The notes: generated by a model from the letters alone, not told the origin. Counted from the stretch's first letter, positions 19,965 to 29,296 are shown. The stretch: DNA of 64,000 nucleotides from Hyphomonas sp. (GCF_016125515.1 NZ_WGLO01000018.1:51891-115890); one strand, 5' to 3'. Numbers and translations: made by a program.

Positions 19965-20366
19965 TCAGGCGAAAAAATAAAGCCCCGCAAGGATCAGGAT
20001 CGGGATGACCGACATCCCGAACAAGTTGCGCGCGAAGGCGTATGTCCCGATCCACTTGTCGATGACGGGATCGCCCGACGACGCAGTGTGTGTAACCATC
20101 TTCACGTCATCGCCCTGGATCACGGTTTCGTCGCGCAGGATGTATTTTTGCAGCGAACCTTCGAGCAGCAGTGCGACGAAATAGAAAACGCCGCCAAACG
20201 CGGCGCTGGCAAAAGCGAAGGCCAGGACCACCGTGGCGATTTCTGGTTTGCGGAACACACCCATCAAGATACCGGCCACCGCAAACACCAGACCACCCGC
20301 CAGGACCGCCGATATCTGTATCGCCCGTAGGCGCACAAAGTTCGGCTTTGAGGTATCCTCGCGCAT
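19965..20366 (-). CDS. Small membrane protein of unknown function
   Basis: The 133-residue protein has three predicted membrane segments: two close together (about 15-35 and 43-67) and one at the C-terminus (about 113-132). A soluble loop between them contains GDDVKMVTHTASSGDP. The N-terminus is charged and cytoplasmic. ATG at 20366 is chosen over an upstream start that would overlap rimO. No family is recognised. It is convergent with grxD and divergent from rimO. Confidence 0.65.
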   Translation of the reverse strand: MREDTSKPNFVRLRAIQISAVLAGGLVFAVAGILMGVFRKPEIATVVLAFAFASAAFGGVFYFVALLLEGSLQKYILRDETVIQGDDVKMVTHTASSGDPVIDKWIGTYAFARNLFGMSVIPILILAGLYFFA

Positions 20367-20410
20367 CGTAGTGCTTTCCCCGTCCTCGTTTTCAATATAG
20401 CAGAGCGCCG

Positions 20411-21769
20411 ATGACGACGACACCCCTTGCCCCCGCCCCGATCAAGCCGGCGAAACCGCCGAAAGTCGGCATCGTTTCACTCGGCTGCCCGAAGGCGCTG
20501 GTCGATTCCGAACGGATCATCACGCGCTTGCGCGCCGAAGGCTACCAGATTGCCCCGGATTATTCGGGGGCGGACCTTGTGCTGGTGAATACCTGCGGCT
20601 TCCTCGATTCCGCCCGCGACGAGAGTCTTTCGGCGATCGGCGAAGCGATCGAAGCGAATGGAAAGGTTATCGTCACCGGTTGTCTGGGCGCGGAACCGGA
20701 GGTCATCCAGCGGGCGCATCCCAAGGTGCTCGCCGTCACCGGGCCGCACCAGTATGAAGCGGTAATGGACGCGGTGCACACGCATCTGACGCCGCCCCAC
20801 AATCCGCACCTCGACCTTGTGCCGGAAACCGGCCTGCGCCTCACGCCTCGCCACTACGCGTATCTGAAGATTTCCGAAGGCTGCAACAACCGTTGCAGCT
20901 TCTGCATTATCCCGAAGCTGCGCGGCGATCTGGTGTCGCGCCCGATCCACCATGTATTGACCGAGGCTGAAAAACTGGTCGCTGCGGGCGTCAAGGAACT
21001 GCTCGTCATCAGCCAGGACACATCTGCCTACGGACTGGACATAAAATACAAGCCGGAAGCCTGGCGCGGCACGGAATACGAGACCCGTTTCCTGGACCTC
21101 GCCAAGGGCCTCGGTAGTCTCGGCGTCTGGACGCGGATGCACTATGTCTATCCATACCCGCATGTAGACGGCATCATTCCGCTGATGGCTGAAGGTGTGA
21201 TCACGCCCTATCTCGACATCCCCTTCCAGCACGCCGCGGCGCCGGTTCTGAAGGCCATGAAACGCCCCGGCAACCAGGACAAGGTGCTCGCCCGGATTTC
21301 CCGGTGGCGCAGCGACGTGCCCGACCTCGCCATCCGGTCCACTTTTATCGTCGGCTTTCCGGGCGAGACGGAGGACGACTTCCAGATCCTGCTCGACTTC
21401 ATCCGTGAAGCCAAGATCGACCGCGCGGGCTGCTTCAAATACGAGAACGTCGTGCATGCCGAAAGCGGCAAGCTGGACAATCACGTGCCGGAGGAGATCA
21501 AGGAAGAGCGCTGGCACCGGTTCATGGAGGCTCAGGCCGAAGTGTCGGCCGCCCGCGCCGCTGCGCAGGTCGGCCAGAAGATCGATGTGATGATCGATAC
21601 CGCCGACGATCAGTCGCCCGGTAGCTGGATCGGCCGATCGAAAGCCGATGCGCCGGAAGTGGATGCGGTCGTTTATGTGTCCAGCAAGCGGGCGCTGAAG
21701 GCGGGGGATATCGTCCGTACCCGAATCACTGGAGCGGACGATTACGACCTTTACGGCGACGCAAACTAG
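20411..21769 (+). CDS. rimO: Ribosomal protein S12 methylthiotransferase RimO
   Basis: This 452-residue radical-SAM methylthiotransferase adds a methylthio group to an Asp of ribosomal protein S12. The N-terminal UPF0004 domain holds cluster ligands C26, C62 and C91; the radical-[11 protein letters not shown] motif gives C158, C162 and C165; the TRAM domain covers about 385-450. [13 protein letters not shown] and RGDLVSRP separate RimO from MiaB. It needs Fe-S clusters, consistent with bolA and grxD nearby. The stop overlaps the end of the convergent DJ-1 gene by 4 bases. Confidence 0.96.
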   Translation: MTTTPLAPAPIKPAKPPKVGIVSLGCPKALVDSERIITRLRAEGYQIAPDYSGADLVLVNTCGFLDSARDESLSAIGEAIEANGKVIVTGCLGAEPEVIQRAHPKVLAVTGPHQYEAVMDAVHTHLTPPHNPHLDLVPETGLRLTPRHYAYLKISEGCNNRCSFCIIPKLRGDLVSRPIHHVLTEAEKLVAAGVKELLVISQDTSAYGLDIKYKPEAWRGTEYETRFLDLAKGLGSLGVWTRMHYVYPYPHVDGIIPLMAEGVITPYLDIPFQHAAAPVLKAMKRPGNQDKVLARISRWRSDVPDLAIRSTFIVGFPGETEDDFQILLDFIREAKIDRAGCFKYENVVHAESGKLDNHVPEEIKEERWHRFMEAQAEVSAARAAAQVGQKIDVMIDTADDQSPGSWIGRSKADAPEVDAVVYVSSKRALKAGDIVRTRITGADDYDLYGDAN

Positions 21770-22458
21770 CGCTTCAGGCGTGCGCCCGCCTGCTGCGCTT
21801 CGGCGCGGCGCTGCGACATCATCTTTTCCGTGTTGCGCGCCATCAGGGTAAGCGTTGCCTCGTCGGCCAATTCCGGACGTCCGCATGCGTAGGGCGGGGC
21901 GGGCGCGTATTCGAGCCCTAGCGTAACAGCCTTGGCGAAAGGTTCGCCGGCGATCTCCGCCAGAAGGGTGAAGGCAAAGTCGATGCCTGCTGTCACGCCC
22001 CCACCGGTAAAGATATTCCCGTCTCGGACGACCCGGGCCGGGTCCGCGATCGCCCCGAACTCGGTCAACAGATCGCGCCAGGCCCAGTGGCAGGCCGCGC
22101 GCTTGCCCTCAAGCAAACCGGCTGCACCGAGGATGAGCGAACCCGTGCAGACCGACGTGACATATTTTGCGCCGAGGGCCAGCCTGCGGACTTCCGACAC
22201 GAACGCCGTGTCCAGCGCGGTCTCGGTTGCCGCGATGCCTCCAGGCACGCAGATCAGGTCGCAGTGCGCGATATCCGCCAGTTTCTGCGTGCGCCCGATC
22301 ACGAGGCCGCCCTCGGCTTCGATCTCGCCGCCATCTTGGCTGGCGATGACCGTCGTCGCGCCTGGAATGCGGCAGAGCACTTGGTGCGGGCCGGTGAAAT
22401 CCAGATGCGTGAGGTTCGGATAGATTGCGAAAACGGTGGTGAAGGACGGGCGGTTCAT
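21766..22458 (-). CDS. DJ-1/PfpI family protein, isonitrile hydratase-like
   Basis: This is a 230-residue single-domain DJ-1/PfpI protein. The nucleophile elbow [15 protein letters not shown] has Cys104, and Asp20 lies in LTHLDFTGP; these correspond to the catalytic Asp/Cys pair described for Pseudomonas isonitrile hydratase. The reaction (isonitrile to N-substituted formamide) is an inference from these motifs. It is transcribed away from a GlxA-type regulator that contains a related DJ-1 domain, so the pair may be functionally linked. Confidence 0.85.
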   Translation of the reverse strand: MNRPSFTTVFAIYPNLTHLDFTGPHQVLCRIPGATTVIASQDGGEIEAEGGLVIGRTQKLADIAHCDLICVPGGIAATETALDTAFVSEVRRLALGAKYVTSVCTGSLILGAAGLLEGKRAACHWAWRDLLTEFGAIADPARVVRDGNIFTGGGVTAGIDFAFTLLAEIAGEPFAKAVTLGLEYAPAPPYACGRPELADEATLTLMARNTEKMMSQRRAEAQQAGARLKR

Positions 22459-22524
22459 GACAGGCTCCTTGCTGCTGGTGGAATTGTTGCCTAGAACCGC
22501 TTTGGCTGAAAGGACGTTGTTCCC

Positions 22525-23514
22525 ATGTTTTCCGCCAAACCCACCACTCGCACGATCGGCTTTCTGATCTTCGACGGATTCCAGATCCTCGATGCAGCAG
22601 GCCCAATCGGCGTGTTTGAAATGCCGACGCGCGCCATGGCCCCCTCTCCTTATGCGCTGACCGTCTACTCGCTGGATGGCGGCCCGGTGCGCGCCTCGTG
22701 CGGGGCGTCAATGATGTCCGAACGGCTCCCTATAGGCTTGAAGCTTGACACGTTAATTGTTTCGGGCGGCGAAGGCACGCGCGCGGCGATGACGGATTCC
22801 CGCATGATGGAGGCGCTGCGCGACCTGTCCGGCCGCACCCGCAGGACCTGTTCGGTCTGTTCGGGCGCGTTCCTGCTGGCGGCGGCAGGCCTGCTGAAAG
22901 GACGTAGTGCCACCACGCACTGGCGCCGCTCAGCCGCGTTCGAACGTCTCTATCCCGACACAAGGCTGCAGGCGGACCGCATCTATGTGCGCGACGGCAA
23001 GTTCTGGACGTCGGCCGGCATCACGGCGGGCATCGATCTCGCACTGGCCCTTGTCGAAGACGATCTCGGTGAAGATGTCACCCTGCGGGCGGCACGAGAA
23101 CTGGTGGTGCATCAGCGCCGGCATGGCGGCCAGTCGCAGTTCTCCGTTCTGCAGGACATACGGCTCGCTTCAGGACGCTTCGATTCGCTGATAGACTGGG
23201 TACGGAGCAATCTCGCCGCAGATGTTTCGGTCGATGCGCTCGCGGAAAGGGCGGCGATGAGCCCGCGCAACTTTGCCCGCGTGTTCCGCGCCGAGACCGG
23301 CACAACCCCGGCGCGTTTTGTTGAAAAGCTCCGCCTCGACGCTGCGCGCCAGAGCGTTGAGAAAACGGCACTATCCCTGCAGCAGATCGCCCGTGACACT
23401 GGTTTTGACGACCCCGAACGGATGCGGATGGCCTTCATGCGGGTGTTCGGCCAACCGCCCATGGCCCTGCGCCGCCAGGCCCGCGGAACCTCCGGATCGC
23501 AGTCGGGGTGCTGA
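22525..23514 (+). CDS. GlxA family transcriptional regulator (DJ-1 + AraC HTH)
   Basis: The 329-residue protein has an N-terminal DJ-1/PfpI-like ligand domain (about 10-190, SVCSGAFLLAAAGLL with Cys112) and a C-terminal AraC-type double helix-turn-helix (about 225-320; ERAAMSPRNFARVFR and LQQIARDTGFDDPERMRMAF). Such regulators usually activate an adjacent divergent gene; here that is the isonitrile hydratase-like gene 66 bp away. The Cys is retained, so the sensor domain might bind or process the same class of substrate. Confidence 0.92.
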   Translation: MFSAKPTTRTIGFLIFDGFQILDAAGPIGVFEMPTRAMAPSPYALTVYSLDGGPVRASCGASMMSERLPIGLKLDTLIVSGGEGTRAAMTDSRMMEALRDLSGRTRRTCSVCSGAFLLAAAGLLKGRSATTHWRRSAAFERLYPDTRLQADRIYVRDGKFWTSAGITAGIDLALALVEDDLGEDVTLRAARELVVHQRRHGGQSQFSVLQDIRLASGRFDSLIDWVRSNLAADVSVDALAERAAMSPRNFARVFRAETGTTPARFVEKLRLDAARQSVEKTALSLQQIARDTGFDDPERMRMAFMRVFGQPPMALRRQARGTSGSQSGC

Positions 23515-23518
23515 ATTT

Positions 23519-23555
23519 ATCGAAAAACAACGATTGACATATCGTATTTCGATAA
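23519..23555 (+). promoter_or_regulatory. Promoter and operator of the DUF2807 gene
   Basis: TTGACA at 23534-23539 serves as a -35 box. The palindrome TATCGTATTTCGATA (23540-23554) fills the spacer before a weak -10 (CATACA, 17 bases after the -35). An upstream relative, ATCG-N8-CGAT, lies at 23519-23534. The ATCGTATTTCGATAA site differs at one base from the copy at 19406-19420, suggesting a shared repressor that would block RNA polymerase here. Confidence 0.6.
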
Positions 23556-23590
23556 TCATACAGGGCTCATCGAATTTTTGGAGCCCCGCC

Positions 23591-24526
23591 ATGAACAAGA
23601 CCCTTACTGCCCTCGCCACGGTTGCGCTGCTGCTGGCGCCCGGCGCCCTCGCCGAAGGCAAGACTTTCGACGCCGGTAGCTTTTCCAATATCAAGGTCAA
23701 CGGTGTGATGGACGTAGTCTACACCCCTGCCGCCCAGGTGAAGGTCACTGTCGAGACGCCGAGCGGCGATTTCAGCGATGCCCGCATCGAAAATGACGGC
23801 GATACGCTGGTCGTCACTCGCAACAGCATCAAGAAGAAAAACAAGTACCTGTCTTGGGGCAGCTCGCTCGATATCTCCAAGGATGGTGAGACCGTGAAGG
23901 TCAACGGAAAGCGCCAGCCGCGGTATACCGTATACGTCACCGGCCCCGATCTTGACGGCATCCAGGTTTCCCAGTCGTCGACCTTCAAATCCTCGGCCAT
24001 CGACTCGGATGACCTCGACGTCAGCGCCTCCTCGAGCTCCGAGATTGAACTGGCCGGCACGTCGGGGGCCACTCGCCTGTCTGCCTCATCCTCGGGCGAA
24101 ATCGACGCCAAGGGTCTGGAAGCGAAATCGCTGCGCGCGTCCGCCTCATCGAGCGGCGAAGCTTCCGGCACGGTGAGCGGCACCGGCGAGACGGTGGTGG
24201 ATGCCTCGTCTTCGGGCGAAGCAACCGTCTATTCCAAGGCGGCAGCAAGCTTCATCGTCGAAGCCTCTTCGGGCGGCAGCGCCAAACTGTCAGGCGCCTG
24301 CAAGAGCATTGATATCGACGCCTCTTCGGGCGCCACCGTAAAAGCCGACGACCTTCGCTGCCAGTCGGCGAAGGCCGACGCGTCGAGCGGGGCGGACGTG
24401 GATGCTTTCGCGACCGGACTTGCGGACGGACATGCCTCAAGCGGCGGCTCGGTGAAGTTCGTTGGCGGTCCGTCGCAGCAGAATTCGAAAGAATCGAGCG
24501 GCGGCTCGGTCCGCTTCTCCAACTAA
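23591..24526 (+). CDS. DUF2807 (GIN-domain) secreted protein
   Basis: The 311-residue protein has a Sec signal peptide ending ALA (residue ~21). The DUF2807 head-like domain opens with FDAGSFSNIKVNGVMDVVY and is followed from about residue 150 by a repetitive Ser/Gly/Asp-rich stretch with SSGE, SSGA and SSGG recurring every 14-20 residues. That is typical of a right-handed beta-solenoid face. The family is loosely called 'putative auto-transporter adhesin head', but no autotransporter barrel is present. ATG at 23591 has GGAG 8 bases upstream. Function is unknown; a surface or periplasmic stress role is only a guess. Confidence 0.85.
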   Translation: MNKTLTALATVALLLAPGALAEGKTFDAGSFSNIKVNGVMDVVYTPAAQVKVTVETPSGDFSDARIENDGDTLVVTRNSIKKKNKYLSWGSSLDISKDGETVKVNGKRQPRYTVYVTGPDLDGIQVSQSSTFKSSAIDSDDLDVSASSSSEIELAGTSGATRLSASSSGEIDAKGLEAKSLRASASSSGEASGTVSGTGETVVDASSSGEATVYSKAAASFIVEASSGGSAKLSGACKSIDIDASSGATVKADDLRCQSAKADASSGADVDAFATGLADGHASSGGSVKFVGGPSQQNSKESSGGSVRFSN

Positions 24527-24536
24527 CCGGTCAGCT

Positions 24537-25364
24537 TCAGCTGAAATTATAGGACTCGGGCCTGTAGCCCGGGTCCTTCCATTTCAGGTCCATGCCCTCC
24601 AGGGCGCCGCGCACGATCCGGGCGACCATCGCGCTACGACGGGTGCGGCTGTCGGACGGGATGACATACCAGGGCGCATGCCGGGTCGAGCAGCGGCGGA
24701 TCGCGATCTCGTAGGCTTGCATGAACTCGGCCCAGCGCGACCGGTCATCCAAGTCGCCGGGGTTGAACTTCCAGAGCTTGTGGACTTCTTCCACCCGTTC
24801 CTTCAGGCGGATCCCCTGCTCCTCATAACCGACATTCAGCATGAACTTCAGAATCGTCGTGCCGTTCTCGGCGAGGTGTTTTTCGAAGGCGTTGATCTGG
24901 TCGTAGCGCTTCTCAACTTCCTCGAGCGGCGCGAAGCCGCGCACGCGCACAACGAGCACATCTTCGTAGTGGGAGCGGTCGAAGATGCCAACATTGCCGC
25001 GCCGGGGTACGGCGTTGTGAACGCGCCAGAGATAGTCACGCGCCAGTTCCTCGCTGCTCGGCGCCTTGAAGGCCTTCACCTCCATGCCGAGCGGGGTCGT
25101 CTCCGCGAAGACGGACTTGATTGTGCCGGACTTGCCTGCCGTGTCCATGCCTTGCAATACGACGAGCAGCGAGCGGCGCTGCTCGGCATAGAGCATGTCC
25201 TTCAGTTCGTTGATGACGGCCGCATCCTTCTTGAGACTGGTCTCCGCCTCCGCCTTGTCCGGAAACACCTCCCGGCCGGTAGTGTCGCACTTCGACAGGT
25301 CGAATTCCTTGCCCGGCTGCGCGATGAGCGCTTTGCGGACTTCGGCAATCGAAGGAATGGCCAT
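24537..25364 (-). CDS. ppk2: Polyphosphate kinase 2 family protein
   Basis: The 275-residue PPK2-family P-loop phosphotransferase uses polyphosphate to phosphorylate nucleotides. Walker A is GMDTAGKSG (K78), the lid/Walker B region FDRSHYEDVLVVRV follows, and the C-terminal region has WYVIPSDSRTRR. The single-domain length fits class I/III PPK2. ATG at 25364 has AGGAG 7 bases upstream. Whether it prefers AMP, ADP or GDP cannot be read from sequence. A hairpin terminator separates it from rpsD upstream. Confidence 0.9.
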   Translation of the reverse strand: MAIPSIAEVRKALIAQPGKEFDLSKCDTTGREVFPDKAEAETSLKKDAAVINELKDMLYAEQRRSLLVVLQGMDTAGKSGTIKSVFAETTPLGMEVKAFKAPSSEELARDYLWRVHNAVPRRGNVGIFDRSHYEDVLVVRVRGFAPLEEVEKRYDQINAFEKHLAENGTTILKFMLNVGYEEQGIRLKERVEEVHKLWKFNPGDLDDRSRWAEFMQAYEIAIRRCSTRHAPWYVIPSDSRTRRSAMVARIVRGALEGMDLKWKDPGYRPESYNFS

Positions 25365-25384
25365 CAGGGGCTCCTGCAAATGAA

Positions 25385-25411
25385 AAGGCCGCACCAGTCT
25401 GGCGCGGCCTT
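25385..25411 (-). terminator. Rho-independent terminator of rpsD
   Basis: AAGGCCGC and GCGGCCTT form an 8-bp stem extended by two further pairs. On the minus strand it is followed by TTTTCATTT, 28 bases after the rpsD stop. It precedes the ppk2 start, so ppk2 needs read-through or its own promoter. Confidence 0.8.
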
Positions 25412-25438
25412 CCCGAAACTTCAAGAAATTCAGACGGT

Positions 25439-26056
25439 TTACGAGGAGTAGAACTCGACCACCTGAGCCGGCTCCATCTTCACCGGGTATGGCACGTCGG
25501 CCAGAGCCGGGACGCGCTTGTAGGTGGAGGTCATCGCCTTGGGGTCGACCTCGATGTATTCCGGGATGTCACGCTCTGCGCTGCCGAGGGCTTCCAGGAC
25601 GAGGGCGAGGTTGCGCGACTTCTCGCGGACCTGGACCACATCGCCCGGCTTCAGACGTGCGGAGCTGATGTTGCAACGGCGGCCGTTCACGGTGACGTGG
25701 CCGTGGTTGACGAACTGGCGGGCCGCGAAGATCGTCGGAACGAATTTTGAGCGGTAAACCATGGCGTCGAGGCGCGACTCAAGCAGTCCGATCAGGTTCT
25801 CGGCCGAGTTGCCCTTCATGCGGGCGGCTTCTTCGTAGGTTTTCAGGAACTGCTTTTCGGTGATGTCGCCGTAGTAAGCTTTCAGCTTCTGCTTCGCCAT
25901 CAGCTGCATACCAAAGTCGGAGACCTTGTTGCGGCGGTTCTGGCCATGCTGGCCCGGCTTATAGTTACGCTTGTTGAAGGGGGACTTTGCACGGCCCCAG
26001 ATGTTTTCGCCGACCCGACGGTCGATCTTGTACTTCGCGCTATGGCGACGTGACAT
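25439..26056 (-). CDS. rpsD: 30S ribosomal protein S4
   Basis: The 205-residue protein starts [22 protein letters not shown], as in alphaproteobacterial S4. The S4 RNA-binding domain covers about 95-160 ([30 protein letters not shown], split by its conserved Arg/His positions). It nucleates 30S assembly on 16S rRNA and can repress its own operon. Here it is a single-gene unit with its own terminator, not part of an alpha operon. Confidence 0.97.
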   Translation of the reverse strand: MSRRHSAKYKIDRRVGENIWGRAKSPFNKRNYKPGQHGQNRRNKVSDFGMQLMAKQKLKAYYGDITEKQFLKTYEEAARMKGNSAENLIGLLESRLDAMVYRSKFVPTIFAARQFVNHGHVTVNGRRCNISSARLKPGDVVQVREKSRNLALVLEALGSAERDIPEYIEVDPKAMTSTYKRVPALADVPYPVKMEPAQVVEFYSS

Positions 26057-26149
26057 GGTAGTACCTCATTGTCAGCGCGGACCGGCAAACACTCCATTGT
26101 GCCTGCGATTACAACGGCGGTTCCGCACCATCCCGTCATGAAGAGGCGG

Positions 26150-26178
26150 GTAAAACACCAATAAGACGCTCGCGTCAA
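26150..26178 (-). promoter_or_regulatory. Possible rpsD promoter
   Basis: On the minus strand TTGACG (26178-26173), a 17-base spacer and TTTTAC (26155-26150) give a sigma70-like promoter about 95 bases before the rpsD start. The -10 is weak, so this is tentative. Confidence 0.35.
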
Positions 26179-26221
26179 GCGCCCGGCCTGCTAGTGTGGT
26201 CCTCAAAACAGGGAGGAATAC

Positions 26222-27037
26222 ATGGGTCAAGTCAGCGGTAAAATCGCGATTGTTACAGGGGCGGCCAGCGGAATCGGCCGGGCGACGGCGGTCTTGCTCG
26301 CACAGGAGGGCGCCAAGGTCATGGCGACCGACCTCGATGAGGCGGGCCTGAAGGAGACCCTGGACCTCATCAAGAAGGCCGGCGGCACCGGCGCCATCGC
26401 CAAACAGGACGTGGTGGACGAGGCCCGCTGGGATGCTGTCATTGCGGAAACCGAGAAACAGTTCGGACCGCCGAGCATCCTGGTCAACAATGCCGGGATC
26501 GCGATTGCCGGCGCAATCCTCGAGTATTCGCTGGCCGACTGGCAGAAGCAGATGGCGGTCAACACCGACAGCGTGTTCCTGGGTACCCGCGCGGCCATGC
26601 GGGCGATGAAAGGGGGGGGCTCGATCATCAACCTGTCCTCCGTGGCGGGCCTGCGCGGATCGGCGGGCGTCAGCGCATATTGCGCCTCAAAGGGCGCCGT
26701 ACGGCTGTTCACCAAGGCCGCCGCAGTCGAGTGCGCTGCACTGGGGCTCAACATCCGGGTCAACTCGGTTCACCCCGGAATCATCGACACACCGATCTGG
26801 CAGAAGGACATCACCCGGATCACCGAGACGATGCCGGCCGAACAGGTGAGCGCCATGACTGCCCATACCGGCGGCAACGCGCTGGATCCGAACGTGATCG
26901 CGATGGGCGGCACACCGATGGGCCGGGCGGGCAAACCGGAAGAAGTGGCGCAGCTGATCCTGTGGCTTTCCTCGGATGCGTCCAGCTTCTCGACCGGGCA
27001 GGAACACGTGGTCGACGGCGGCCTTACGGCGCGCTAG
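26222..27037 (+). CDS. Short-chain dehydrogenase/reductase
   Basis: The 271-residue Rossmann-fold oxidoreductase shows cofactor motif TGAASGIG (residues 12-19), an acidic Asp at the end of beta2 (MATDLDEAG) that favours NAD over NADP, NNAG, and the catalytic Ser (NLSSVAG) with YCASK. It is a classical SDR resembling steroid/cyclic-alcohol dehydrogenases. GGGAGGA precedes the start. The substrate is not known; a CoA-transferase and acyl-CoA synthetase nearby hint at lipid or steroid degradation. Confidence 0.93.
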   Translation: MGQVSGKIAIVTGAASGIGRATAVLLAQEGAKVMATDLDEAGLKETLDLIKKAGGTGAIAKQDVVDEARWDAVIAETEKQFGPPSILVNNAGIAIAGAILEYSLADWQKQMAVNTDSVFLGTRAAMRAMKGGGSIINLSSVAGLRGSAGVSAYCASKGAVRLFTKAAAVECAALGLNIRVNSVHPGIIDTPIWQKDITRITETMPAEQVSAMTAHTGGNALDPNVIAMGGTPMGRAGKPEEVAQLILWLSSDASSFSTGQEHVVDGGLTAR

Positions 27038-27099
27038 GCGAGGCAGGATCACACTGGGTCAAGGCGCTGGCCGGAATCATAGGCGCGGGATGGCTTTGT

Positions 27100-28302
27100 T
27101 CAGACGATGCCGCTGGCGCGGAGTTTTGCGACCTGTTCCGGGGTCAGGTTCAGGATCTCGGTCAGCACTTCTTCCGTATGCGAACCGATCTGGTCGGGGC
27201 CGGCCCAGCGGATGCGGCTAGGCGTGGCGGAGAGTTTGGGGAAGACGTTCTGCTGCTTGAGCCCGGGCCAGCGCTGGCTCGGAACGTCGACAAGGGACTG
27301 CCGCGCGGCATAATGCGGATCGGCCAGCATATCGGCCGCGCGATAGACCTTCCCGACCGGGACGCCATTGGCAATCATGGTCGCCTCGATGTCGTCAATC
27401 GTGCGCGTGCACGCCCAGGCCTGGATAAGATCGTCGAGGGTTTTCTGGTGCTGGCCGCGGGCAACATGCGACTTGTAGTCCGGATGGTCTTTCAGATCCG
27501 GCTGCCCGATGGCGGTGCAAAGACGCGCGAAAACCGTGTCCTGGTTGGCGGCGACAATGACCATGCCGTCCGACCCGGTATAGATGTTTGACGGGGCGAT
27601 GTTCGGCAGGATCGAGCCCGAGCGTTCGCGGGTGTAGCCTTCGAACTGGTATTCCGGGACAAGGCCTTCCATCACCGACAGAACGGATTCGTAGATGGTC
27701 GCATCGATCATCTGGCCTTCGCCGGTCTTCTCCCGGTGGTGCAACGCGGCGAGCGCGCCGAGGGCGGCGTAGAGGCCCGCAAGACTGTCGCCGAGGGATA
27801 TGCCGGCGCGGGAGGGCACGCGGTCGGCCTCACCCATCACGTAGCGCAGCCCGCCCATCGCCTCCCCGACCGAGGCATAGCCTGCCCGTTCGGCGTATGG
27901 CCCCGTCTGGCCGTAGCCGGACACGCGGATCATGATGAGACGCGGGTTGATCGCCTGGAGCGCTTCGTAGCTAAGCCCCCACTTCTCCAGCGTGCCGGGG
28001 CGGAAGTTTTCCAGCAGGAAATCAGCTTCGGCCACTAGGCGGCGGACGAGGTCCTGCCCCTCCCGTTCGCGCAGGTTGGCGGTGATGCAGCGCTTGCCGC
28101 GCGCGACGACCGACCACCAGAGCGGAAAGCCTTCGCGGCCCCATTCGCGCAAGGGATCACCCTGCCCCGGTGGCTCCACCTTGATGACGTCGGCGCCCAT
28201 GTCGGCAAAGATCTGGCCGCAGAACGGGCCAGCGATGAGCTGGCCCAACTCAATGACGCGCAGGTCCGTAAGCGGACCGGTCCGGGGCGGCGATTGGGTC
28301 AT
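27100..28302 (-). CDS. CaiB/BaiF family CoA-transferase (class III)
   Basis: The 400-residue protein opens with LRVIELGQLIAGPFCGQIFADMGADVIKVE (broken by family variation), the standard class III CoA-transferase start, and has GDSLAGLYAAL with the conserved catalytic Asp expected near residue 174. These enzymes move CoA between carboxylic acids and acyl-CoAs. ATG at 28302 has GGAGGA 7 bases upstream. The pair of substrates cannot be assigned. Convergent with the SDR gene. Confidence 0.92.
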   Translation of the reverse strand: MTQSPPRTGPLTDLRVIELGQLIAGPFCGQIFADMGADVIKVEPPGQGDPLREWGREGFPLWWSVVARGKRCITANLREREGQDLVRRLVAEADFLLENFRPGTLEKWGLSYEALQAINPRLIMIRVSGYGQTGPYAERAGYASVGEAMGGLRYVMGEADRVPSRAGISLGDSLAGLYAALGALAALHHREKTGEGQMIDATIYESVLSVMEGLVPEYQFEGYTRERSGSILPNIAPSNIYTGSDGMVIVAANQDTVFARLCTAIGQPDLKDHPDYKSHVARGQHQKTLDDLIQAWACTRTIDDIEATMIANGVPVGKVYRAADMLADPHYAARQSLVDVPSQRWPGLKQQNVFPKLSATPSRIRWAGPDQIGSHTEEVLTEILNLTPEQVAKLRASGIV

Positions 28303-28396
28303 GGGTGTCCTCCGCGATGGCGCGAGGACCGTTTCCAATCAGGAAATCAGCGGGGCGGCAAGCGCCGGCTGGGCAGAGCCTGACCGGCGGTGCAGA

Positions 28397-29296
28397 TTAC
28401 CGGGAGAACCGGGCGCGGCTATCTGCGCGCAGACCCCCGGCCTGTGCCACGGCTGCGGCACGCAGGTCGTCGAGGCCTTCCTCGTCGACGGCAAGGCGGC
28501 GCTTCCCGGCGGCGACGCGCTGCTTGAACTCGGTGATATCCTGGACATCGGCGGCGTGGGCACACTCGGCCATCTCGACCCGGTTGCGGCCGAGGCGCTT
28601 GGCTTCATAAAGGGCCCGGTCAGCCGCTTCGATTGCGAGCATCACGTTCGAGCCCGAGGAGAGCATACAGAAGCCGAAGCTCGCCGTGACACAGACCTGG
28701 TAGTCACCGGCCTCGATCAGGGCGGCCTGGATGCGGGCCCGCAGGCGGTCGCAGACGATGCGGGCATTTTCCGGCGTCACATCGCTGAGCAGCACGACGA
28801 ATTCCTCCCCGCCCCAGCGGCCGAGCTTGTCGAAGGGGCCGCGCAGCTCGGCATAGGCGATCTGGGCGATGGCCTTGAGCACCTTGTCGCCTGCCGCATG
28901 ACCATAGAGGTCGTTGACCTCCTTGAAGAAGTCGATGTCGAGGATGGCCACGGCGGCGGTGCGCTGGGTGCGGCGCATGCGGTGGCATTCCTCATCGGCG
29001 GCCCGCATGAAGAAGCGGCGGTTCAGGAGGCCCGTCAGCTCGTCGGTCCAGGCGAGCGCTTCGAGGCGGCGCTGGTAAACACGGGAATGGAAATCGTGGA
29101 GCGTCGCGATGATGCCGGTCGGAACCGCGATACAGCCGGTCACGAACAAGTTCAGGCGGATATAATCGCCGGCGTTTACCGGAATGCCGAGCTTGTAGAC
29201 CACGAGCGAAACGATAAAGGAAATCGTCACCGCCGAGGTACTCACCAAGGCGAAGTAGTTTACTGACGCCAATATATCACGAAGTCTGGTGCTCAT
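28397..29296 (-). CDS. Diguanylate cyclase with two membrane helices
   Basis: The 299-residue protein has two N-terminal membrane helices (about 15-38 and 45-68) and no large sensor domain. The GGDEF domain (about 80-240) has WTDELTGLLNRRFF, the metal-binding DIDFFKEVND and the active site GGEEF, so it should make cyclic di-GMP. The RxxD inhibitory site is not in register: GPFD stands five residues before GGEEF. The final ~50 residues are polar. ATG at 29296 is preferred; a longer frame to 29386 adds a non-hydrophobic extension. Confidence 0.93.
   Translation of the reverse strand: MSTRLRDILASVNYFALVSTSAVTISFIVSLVVYKLGIPVNAGDYIRLNLFVTGCIAVPTGIIATLHDFHSRVYQRRLEALAWTDELTGLLNRRFFMRAADEECHRMRRTQRTAAVAILDIDFFKEVNDLYGHAAGDKVLKAIAQIAYAELRGPFDKLGRWGGEEFVVLLSDVTPENARIVCDRLRARIQAALIEAGDYQVCVTASFGFCMLSSGSNVMLAIEAADRALYEAKRLGRNRVEMAECAHAADVQDITEFKQRVAAGKRRLAVDEEGLDDLRAAAVAQAGGLRADSRARFSR

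Noticed and set aside
20477..21886. 469-codon minus-strand frame opposite rimO
   Set aside because: Antisense shadow of rimO with high Arg/His/Gly content and no recognisable motif.
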